Shown here piece after piece: positions 55,948-64,000 of a DNA stretch of 64,000 nucleotides (position 1 is the first letter of the stretch; each line of letters begins with the position of its first letter). A program made the position numbers and the translations under genes. The DNA is from Pogonophryne albipinna. Lineage: Eukaryota > Chordata > Actinopteri > Perciformes > Artedidraconidae. The notes under the pieces were generated by a model. The model saw only the letters and a program-made list of their open reading frames with translations. It made no database searches and was not told the origin of the DNA. The stretch spans positions 25,331,325 to 25,395,324 of the forward strand of contig CM053256.1 of the NCBI GenBank assembly GCA_028583405.1. Reading direction: 5' to 3'.

Positions 55948-58900
55948 ATGATGCTTTCCCCGTGGGACCGCTGGTTCTCCACCAGCTGCTGCCTGTGCTG
56001 CCATGTCCGCACTGCAACCATCATCCTGGGGGTCTGGTACATGGTGAGCCCCTCAGCTGTCACTTCTCCTGGAGCCCTGCAGAGACCGAGCAGGGAAAGT
56101 AGGAGCAGGAGCACATCATACCTCATCATACCTCAGCCTTCATACCGTGTGCTGCATTTTATGATTATTATGAGGGAATTTAAGAAAGATTCAAACCTAT
56201 ATTATTAGTGTATTTTAGGAAAATTAATTAATTGTACTGCTTCTTTGCCCACTGCAAACTTTAAAGCATACCGTTTTATTTTACTGTTAGCTAAGCTATT
56301 TGACTTATAGAGGCCTTTATATGATGGTTCTTTATTTCTAAATGGGCATTATTCAGTGGGTTATTCATTGGTTTATGTTCCTCTCGCATCAATGATGTAT
56401 ACACAATTTACCTAATTAAGACCACGAATATTTATAATTAGAAAAACTCATACTGTGGATATTTTTGCTAGATCAAAACATGAAAATATATGTGCAATCT
56501 TTTTTATATTCAATTCTCACTCGTGGCTATCTTCCTCTGTTTAACTGAATGAGCAGGAGACGGTTAGCTAAACCAAACAGCACTTGTGGAAAAATCCTCT
56601 CTCCTCTCCCTATGAATAAATTAGAAGTTGGCCTCTTCAGGTAGCAGGTTTTGTGTCACCCCTATTGACGGCTGAGAATTTTCCATTACATTCATCTGAT
56701 CAATGGGGATGTATGAGTCATCTGCATAATGAACTGCATCGGCCAGACCAACACCAAAGCCAATGTATGTGCCTGGACTTAGAGCTTGACTTTAACATTG
56801 CTACACTATCTCCACTAAGGATTTTGTTTTGTTTCCCTGCAGCTCATGAAAATGTTTATATTTTTACATTTCATGAACATTTTCAGCTCCTCCCTTTTGC
56901 ATTCTGTCTGTATTTCCCTCCATTTGTTGACTTTTTATTCACCACTATGTCTTCTGTCCCTAAGCTCATCAATGCCGTGGTGTTGCTCATCCTGCTCACA
57001 GCGCTCAGTGATCCTGAGCAGTACCACCTGACCAGTGCTGAGTTGGCTAATGACCTGGATGTCATGGATGATGCCAGTAAGTATCCCATAAAGCCAGTCT
57101 GTGCTTTACAGTGAATGTGTAATCTCACAATACCACCATCAGCTGAATACTATCGTTGTATTCCAATATCTTAACATTTATGTTTCATAAAATCTCAGAT
57201 AAACAGTGTGTTTGCATTCTGTAAGAAAACTCCACTGACCTCTACAGTGTTTCTATTCTACCTGAAGCTTAATCTCCTATAATTGAGCGTGACAGATGAC
57301 TTAATCTCTGCCTGCGGGGGAAAACCCCAATAGAGTTGTCAACTGACTAATAGAATGATTTATTGTGTGATTAAAGTGACCTCACACATTAGTCTAGATG
57401 GTCGGTCAGCACTTCTTATAAATCAGACACCTAAAGTCACAGACACGCCTAATGTCCATGTTTGGCGAGCGTTTGGAAAGCCTTCTTAACAGCATGTGTA
57501 AGTGGAACAGTCTGACAGAGAGCAGCGTGATGGGTTGACTATTGTCACCGCTCCAAGGGATTAGGAGTCCTGTGGTCCTGTCCAAATATTCAGATTTGAC
57601 AAACGTCAAGCTGTAGTGACAGTTCTTACATTTCATTTTAGACCTTTTGCCACTCCAGTTGGAATTATGGTGCTTATTTTGTGCTGCTGCAACAGCTGCA
57701 TTTACAGGGCTCAAAAAGGGCTTATTTTAGCTAATCGTTAGAAGTTATTTCAGCAAAATACTGTATGTGTTTGATGCTGTGCTTTTGTTGGCAGAGGTAC
57801 TAGTCATTTGGAACAATGGTTCAAATACATAATTCAATACGACATCAAAACATGCACAGCAGTAGGTTAGGACATAACGCTGCTCTGTGCTATGCTATTT
57901 CTGCTTTAATATATCATGCCGTTGTGCTCTTCATAGAATGTTCGACCATTTCACAAAAAATCTAACATAAAAAAATATATCTGTATGTTGAGGTAGATTA
58001 CGGAAGCCCAGAGAGGGAAGTCATGTGTTGAATTTAAATTCCTTGGAAGTGGAACAAAGTGTTCTAATCTATTTCTGTCCATCTGTAAAAACAGGGAAAA
58101 TAAGTAGACATGTATGTTGTTGTAATATTAATTTGGGCCACAGTGGGCTGATGTGACCCATTTCCCCATGTCCTAAATCTAAAGAGACCTACAAACATAA
58201 ACGTTTTGCTCAGGTTTTAATCTCTCCATGAATTCTAAATACAAGGTGCAAATATTGTTTGTTCGCAAGCTACCACGCATTTAGAACGTGGGGAAGTGGT
58301 CTACTCACAAAATCCTCAAAATAAATCACCTGCCAAAACTTTTCCACCCACTTGTTCAAAGGATAAAGAATAAGTGAGGGAAGGATTATTCTGACTGATT
58401 ATTCAAACCTTTTTTCTCCTGTTCTTAAATCATAGGCACAGATTTGTGATGTACTAGATCAGGGTGCGATTAGTTTAGCTTAGCTAGCATAAAAAGTGGA
58501 CAGCTAGCATGTCTCTTTGCAAAGTTAAAGTGGACACACAGCTCAGTTATTGCATGTTAAAACCATCTCTTTTTATAATCATGACATTTTCCATAAACAT
58601 TTGAGATTATCCAGAGGTCTCTAACTCTTTCTGCCCACTTTAAACATAGCTAAATTAGAGGCTGAGAAAATCGTTTTTGCCTTTCTATACACTTTCAAGC
58701 CCTTTTCAGAGAAAATGCGATTCATCCTTTGATTTTCAGTTTATTGTAAATGGGCATGGAATTAAACTCCCTATTTCTTCCACTACACCCTTATCACTGT
58801 GTTTTCGTTTTGCACGGCGCTATTCTTATGTAACAGAATGTTATGCTGGGTTCGTTTGAGGCTGGGTTGGCATGGAGCGAATGACAGAGTGGAGGTTATC

Positions 58901-60073
58901 ATGTCTGGTTGACATAATGCAGCTTGTTGCTTATCTTCTTATTTGCATGTACAGCACTTTGGCTCGACCAAAAATCGTTTTTAAGATGTGCTATATAAAT
59001 AAAACCTGATTTGATTTGATTTGTACAGAATTTGTATTTCAGAGAACATGATGTTGTCATTGAATGTGCCTTGTGATTTTGACTCCCCCTCCCTCTGCTG
59101 CAGGCATGTGCATTGCCTCTGCGATCTCTGTGCTGATGATACTGATATGTGGGATGGCAGCATACGGTGCATACAAGGTAAACTGATGAGTCATTAGGAT
59201 TTCAGTAACACCTTCTATGACACCAATGTAGATAAAGCATTACAACGCTTTTATGGCATAAGCTGATTTAATTCATTACAAGCTGGGTATACCACTATAA
59301 GTGGTCAAAGTTTACTTCAACTACTTTTAATATATTAATGAATGCTTTTAACTCTAATAATAAAGTGCTATATGCCAATTATAACGCATTCAAGTATGTT
59401 AATATTGCATTATAAACATAGACCTATGTTTAGTATTAAATAGTATTAGTCATAGAAAGTGTTGTTGATTTTCTTCATAATACTATTTACAATGCTACTG
59501 GTTAAAATAAGGCTAAATGTACTGTGTTAAAATAATGCAAATATTTTTATTTTAAACATAATGTAATCTCCCAGTTCTAGCTCTGATTGATGTCCACAAT
59601 ATCTAACTTAAATACCTAAAAGACATATCTCTATCTCTGTTTCAGCTGCATCCCGCCTGGATCATCCCATTTTTCTGTTACCAAATATTCGACTTTGCTC
59701 TGAACACCCTGGTGGCGATCAGCGTTGTGGTTTACCCCAACACGATACAGGATTACCTGCAGCAACTGGTACGAGACTTCAAGTGTTTTCCTCTTGAAAG
59801 TGAAGTCAGTGATGTTTAACAGCACAATATTGAACTTTATGGTTTAGAAAGGCTTTTGTAGGTTCTGAAATGTTCTCAGTTCAGTACTGATGGATGTACA
59901 GTTACAAATGTCTCTACTATCTAATGCTCCTTGCACCTCAAATAAGCTCTGTTTTTTTTCTGACTCCTTTGCAGCCTGATAACTTCCCTTACAAAGAGGA
60001 GATCGCTGCTCTCAGTAATATTTGCTTGGCCCTCATCGTGCTAATCTTCATCGGCTCTATTCTATTCTTCAAG
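55948..60073 (+). CDS. laptm4b: LAPTM4B-like lysosomal four-pass membrane protein, 5 exons, 3' partial
   Basis: LAPTM4 proteins are late endosomal/lysosomal four-pass proteins that influence nutrient and growth-factor signalling. Exons: 55948-56043, 56965-57076, 59104-59177, 59646-59768, 59975-60073, all in frame. Residues match the family: [20 protein letters not shown], membrane segment 1 split across exons 1-2 ([23 protein letters not shown]), segment 2 ([20 protein letters not shown]), segment 3 ([20 protein letters not shown]), segment 4 start ([19 protein letters not shown]). The C-terminal PPxY-type tail exon, needed for NEDD4 binding, is not seen before 64000 and must lie downstream. 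4B rather than 4A is chosen mainly because mtdh is its neighbour. The ATG at 55948 is followed by a second ATG; either could start. Confidence 0.9.
58948..59025 (+). mobile_element. LINE 3' tail, solo
   Basis: TGTACAGCACTTTGG is followed by GTGCTATATAAATAAA and TTTGATTTGATTTG repeats, an L2-type LINE tail distinct in its repeat unit from the CTTGCC tail in mtdh. It ends about 80 bases before laptm4b exon 59104-59177. Confidence 0.65.
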
Positions 60074-60254
60074 GTAAGGTTTTCTTTCTCTCTAATTAAC
60101 ACTTCTTCATACACTTAAGAACACGTAGAGTCATTACAGACCTAGCAGGGTTATATTTCACAACACATTTTCTTACAAGAGAAACTATGTCTATTTCAAC
60201 CTTGACAGAGGCACCTGCTTTTAATGTAACTTTCTATATTGATATACCTGTATG

Positions 60255-60500
60255 CAGGGGCGCCGCCAGGGATTTTGGGCCCCATGAAAAGATATCACAT
60301 TGGGCCCCACCACCAGGCCCAGGCCACGCCAACCAAGCACAATGCTGTAACCACACCTCCAGAACCCAACCGACTCATTTATGCTTTTAATAACTCTACC
60401 TGTACAGGCTTGCATCTATCTTGTAGTCCAATACTAACTGCACAATATTTACTGACACTGAGCGGTGAACATATAACACTGTGCAGACATGCAACATTCT
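60255..60500. repeat. Fish DNA-transposon left end
   Basis: CAGGGGCGCCGCCAGGGATT then TTGGGCCCCATGAAAAG is the start of a common teleost element. No matching right end was found, so the limits are uncertain. Confidence 0.5.
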
Positions 60501-60727
60501 GCTGCAGTAGAATTCACTATTTGATATAACACTAACATTCCTGAATCCTATTGTTGACGCGGCGCAGCGCAGCGCAGCGAGGAAGTGATGAAAATCACCT
60601 TGTTGTCTCCTTTGCTGGTTGAGGGGGTGCACCCAAAACCGGCTCCTTCTCCTCCCCCCACCCCCGTAGTCTTTCAAGTAGGAGAATACATGCCAGCGTT
60701 CTCCTCCGGTTTACAGGCACTGTAAAT

Positions 60728-60752
60728 TATATATATATATATATATATATAG
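60728..60752. repeat. AT microsatellite
   Basis: An alternating TA run of about 12 units lies in the last visible laptm4b intron. Confidence 0.9.
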
Positions 60753-61206
60753 AATAATTATGATGATGAATGCATATTTTTTTACCACTAAAATACAGCA
60801 ACACATCTTTGATTCATGTCGTTTATAACTGGAATATTACAATTATTATTAACTGTGTCTGTAGTCTACAACACAACAAAATAGGAAATAACAATAAACA
60901 CGATTTAAACATACACAAACATAAACCATTTAACTACGTAGCCTACTTACTTGTAGAAGTACAAATGTCCAGGAAATATTCCAAATTCTATAACACATAG
61001 GTTTGAGCAAGCTCTCTGATTGGTCAATAGGCGTGTTTGATTCCACGATCAAACAACGATCAAATAGAACGTGCCTAATCACAAAGTATCCAGTGGCCTA
61101 CACACGCCACTAGCCTACCGAACTACTTCCATGAGCCTAAATCGTGTGGTTTCCATAGCGACGTTTAGCTACACACAGCCATTACACTGTTATACATTGT
61201 CTCTCG

Positions 61207-61712
61207 TTGGAAATCGGTAGCTACAAAATGTCAGATTTTAAAGTTAATTTTGATTTGTTGGGGGGCCTCAGTATTGATGAATGGTTGGACATGGACACAG
61301 ACCACAAAACCAACGAAAGATTTGCGTCAGAAGCACCTGCATACAGCGGCTGGCGGAGGCAGGGTTGGAGGCCAGAGAAATCATGTCCGTTAGCGGACAT
61401 AAAAACGAATCATCGCTTCGCAGCTACTGGGCTCCATCTCTAGACAACAGAAAGATGTGGAGCAACGCGCTTTTTGCCGGTCCGGGACACGCCATGAAAC
61501 GGCCACTGGAGGAAAGCTCTTCCTATAGCGTAGTCCTACCCGTGAACACCACAGCACCACCTGCAAAAAAGTCTGGCATGGAGTTCATGGAGAGCTGTTT
61601 CAAGAATTGCACTTTTAATGGCAGCATGAACATCCACCTTCATTCTGAACCCAAAATGTTTCAGCACCATGGACAGCCTGATTTGATTTGTTCCGCTAAT
61701 CCCACACAGTGA
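61207..61712 (+). pseudogene. Crypton-like tyrosine-recombinase remnant
   Basis: The frame 61281-61712 encodes CVRSTCIQRLAEAGLEAREI, then MSVSGHKNESSLRSYW. This fits the C-terminal box of tyrosine recombinases, with histidine codon 61398-61400 and nucleophile tyrosine codon 61425-61427. The arginine of the HxxR box seems present (CVRST) but its histidine is not. An overlapping frame from 61207/61228 (MSDFKVNFDLLGGLSIDEWL) looks like the N-terminus of the same protein type, so the core was probably lost by internal deletion with a frame change near 61300-61340. Cryptons encode such recombinases; host-domesticated relatives exist in vertebrates. It lies in a laptm4b intron. Confidence 0.55.
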
Positions 61713-62089
61713 TTACTCAGATATTTAAATAGCCTAATTCAAGAATTGTTTTCAATAAATTGTTTTCAATAAATTGGTTAATAATATATTATTTACTATA
61801 ATTATATCAATAACTGTAAGCGGGGTAGCAGGAGTGTTCGATTGATCGGCTATCGTTACCATGGGAACTACTTTGTAGGAACTACTTTCTGACGGAGATT
61901 AACTCAAGCAGAAAGCGTAGGTTTGGGAGCAAATTAGCCCACATTATGAAATTATTTTACGATATTGTTGATTACAATGATAGTTTGTGTAATAGAATCG
62001 CAATCATACACTTAAATCAACAACAACTGCGAGGCTGCACACACGACGCTCCGCTTCCGCAACGTTTTGAAACGCGCCTGGTGGGTTAT

Positions 62090-62975
62090 GACCATAGACT
62101 GTATATATAAATGGACGTAGTGTCCGTGACGTCACCCATAGGATTCTGCAGAGTTGCCGTGAAGCCCTTAGTAGGCGGAGTCGGCCACTAACGGCTCGAC
62201 TGTGACGTCAGAGTCTAATCCCGCCTGCTCCAAATAAGGGCAAAGAGGCGGAGCCGAGGCGGAACCTGCTGCCTCCGAACTGGAAGTAAACAGAGCTAGC
62301 TCAGGCTAAGAAGCTAAGCTAACATGAAATACATGCATACCAAGTTACTGCTAACAGTGTAGTTCCCCTATATAAACGTTACATTCATAATCAAATGAGA
62401 CAATCTGCAAGAGAATTAGCTATATTTTGTTATTCTTAATGCTTGTCATTCACACGTTGAGAAAAGACGGACTCCACCGCCCGGACCTAACGAAGCCGCA
62501 GTGGGCTAGCTCCGGGACGCCGGCTGGAGCTAGCCCCCCTGCGGCTCCGTTAGCTCCGGCGGCCACCACTGGGATAATTGGGTCCCCTATTAACATTTGC
62601 TCCCGTTTAGCATTATTGGCGTCATAGCCATAGACTATAAAAGTCTTACCCAAGGCTGAATCATAAACTAAAATGTATATGTATGTATAAAGGGCATCAA
62701 AGTGACCACGCCCTAATTTAGGCATAACTTTAAAGCTTACTATTAATTAAACAGATGAGTTGAGAACAAATTCACCCCCCACACAGTAGTCATGAAGGGG
62801 GAATCTAACTATACAGAGAATATGGTTTTTTGAACCACGATGTAAACATGTTTATTTTTGCTGTAAAGTTGGGCATTTTAACATGGGGGTCTATGGAAAT
62901 TGCTCCCTTCTGCAGCCTGCTCCTATTGGCCACTAGATGAACTGCAGTGTGTGGCACTTCCGTATTGGCGTCCCG
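62090..62975. repeat. Fish interspersed repeat (CATAGACTGTATATA family)
   Basis: It starts CATAGACTGTATATATAAAT then GGACGTAGTGTCCGTGACGTC, and near its right end has ACATGGGGGTCTATGGAAAT and CTAGATGAACTGCAGT. I recognise both as parts of one widespread teleost repeat. Short related words lie at 34664-34678 and 50586-50605. Confidence 0.6.
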
Positions 62976-63002
62976 GCTCTTCCCCAGAGTTTGCCGCTTG
63001 GT

Positions 63003-63416
63003 TATGACGCAGGAGGAGGTCGCAGCGCAGCGCAGACGCTTCCGGTGGGATCAGGGGGTAACTCCCAACATAAGCTTACCTTACCGGAATGGACGAGCCC
63101 CCAGCTGTCATGGCTTGGCTCTCAGCCACAACAAACGCGCGACAGAAAACGAGGGTGTGAATAGAAAAAAAAGAGTTTATTCACTGCTGCTGAAGGACAC
63201 AAACAGGCGAAACAAACGACGAAACAAGAGGTCAGCTGGTCGTGGCTGCTCTTCGCTTTGCGTCCTCCTGCCAGAGAGAGAGATTGCAGGTCTCACTCAG
63301 GCCCTTTAACCCTCTGGTACCTGCCGCCAGGTGTCCTCAATCTCAGCTGATAGACCAAAGGGAAAACCTTAAAGGAACATACACACACCAGAGATAACAA
63401 GGCAGGGATCGTCACA
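63003..63416 (-). mobile_element. LTR retroelement fragment: one LTR plus primer-binding site
   Basis: On the minus strand a unit from 63416 to 63106 starts TGTGACGATCCC, carries AATAAA (plus-strand TTTATT at 63176-63181) and ends CATGACA. It has the TG...CA form of an LTR, about 311 bp long. Two bases later comes TGGGGGCTCGTCC (63091-63103), matching a tRNA-Pro primer-binding site. Only about 90 bases of internal sequence follow. No gag, pol or env frame is present. The family (gypsy-like or endogenous retrovirus) cannot be told from this. Confidence 0.6.
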
Positions 63417-64000
63417 CAGGGAACAATTTATAGTTGTTTCTGCTACATGTACAGCTCTATGATAGAACCAGAAAAAGCTGTCAGAATGCAACAATGGGAT
63501 GATTGGATTATTAGCTGTATTTTATGTGAGTTATCTTCAATGTTGGTGTGAGTTTCTTTGAAAAACATACTTTTATCACATGCTACATATTGTGTATGTT
63601 ATTAAGGGGCCATATGAGAACAGCAATGTTACACTTACACTACAGATAACCTAATTAAATGACATAATAGAGAGGAAAAGCGGTTGTCCTGAACCTACAA
63701 TATCTTTAAAGACGTAATGATTAGATATACCAAACTATACTGTAAGGCTGTACATAAGTTAGCATGGTGTTGAGCTAAATGCTAGCATTAGCATGTTAAC
63801 AGTTGAAAAATAAGTTATAATCTTTACCACTTTCTCCATCTTATTTAGCATTCTAATATTAGCTAATTAGCTGAAAAATACACCTGAGGCTGATGGGATT
63901 GTCATTGTATTTTGTGGGTATTTAGCATACTGTATACAGTTGGTATTGAGTCACAAACCATGTATTTGACACATTTGTTTTTTGGTTCTGCAAAGTTATG
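63417..64000. other. Last intron stretch, nothing recognised
   Basis: A/T-rich sequence with several GCTAGC/TTAGCAT words but no exon, repeat end or frame I can support. The terminal laptm4b exon was searched for and not found. Confidence 0.5.

Noticed and set aside
56653..57114. 153-residue continuous frame as the true laptm4b exon 2
   Set aside because: Residues before [11 protein letters not shown] do not match the family. An acceptor (CTAAG) at 56964 joins exon 1 in frame and gives the expected first membrane segment.
62427..62725. Proline/alanine-rich frames on both strands near 62.5 kb
   Set aside because: They lie inside a widespread fish repeat and are overlapping frames of a GC-rich stretch.

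Overview
The window is teleost fish nuclear DNA. The evidence is vertebrate-style split genes with GT-AG introns and phase-consistent exons, plus fish-type mobile elements (Rex1-like and L2-like LINEs, a Tc1 remnant with the conserved CAGGTGCATCTCAATAA end, many non-autonomous hAT-like elements). Three protein-coding genes lie head to tail on the + strand: ubr5 (931-33570, 5' end outside the window), mtdh (37757-47895, complete) and laptm4b (55948-60073, 3' end outside the window). Human UBR5, MTDH and LAPTM4B all map to 8q22, so the window looks like a compacted piece of that block.

ubr5 (1-34.1 kb): 54 coding exons were placed; each joins its neighbours in frame. They encode about 2,775 residues of the HECT ubiquitin ligase: UBA, beta-propeller, UBR zinc finger, acidic and serine-rich linker, MLLE and the HECT domain with its catalytic cysteine. 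Two low-complexity insertions stand out: a glycine-rich run before the UBA domain and a run of about 31 glutamines encoded by a CAG/CAA tract that begins at its own splice acceptor. A tandem acceptor 18 bases apart adds or removes the hexapeptide VLLLPL. The introns hold most of the transposon load.

ubr5-mtdh interval (34.1-37.7 kb): one hAT-like element carrying another, then the mtdh 5' flank. mtdh (37.7-48.7 kb): 13 coding exons for about 529 residues, with the N-terminal membrane segment, an LXXLL motif, lysine-rich stretches and the two tryptophans used for SND1 binding. Intron 1 appears to use a GC donor. A 5'-truncated L2-like LINE and a hairpin-bearing inverted-repeat element share one intron.

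mtdh-laptm4b interval (48.7-55.9 kb): a Tc1 remnant, then a 4,266-bp DNA transposon (50227-54492) with an exact 8-bp target duplication, long terminal inverted repeats and a THAP-domain gene broken in at least one place. laptm4b (55.9 kb to the end): five exons covering the first three membrane segments and most of the fourth. Its last intron holds a degenerate Crypton-like tyrosine-recombinase remnant, fish interspersed repeats and an LTR with a tRNA-Pro-type primer binding site.

The most distinctive signals are the nested transposons (up to four levels in the last ubr5 intron), two copies of one composite element of which only one carries a LINE, the CAG tract at a splice acceptor, the THAP transposon and the Crypton-like remnant. 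The three host genes are not known to act in one pathway; their adjacency is shared chromosomal history, not an operon.
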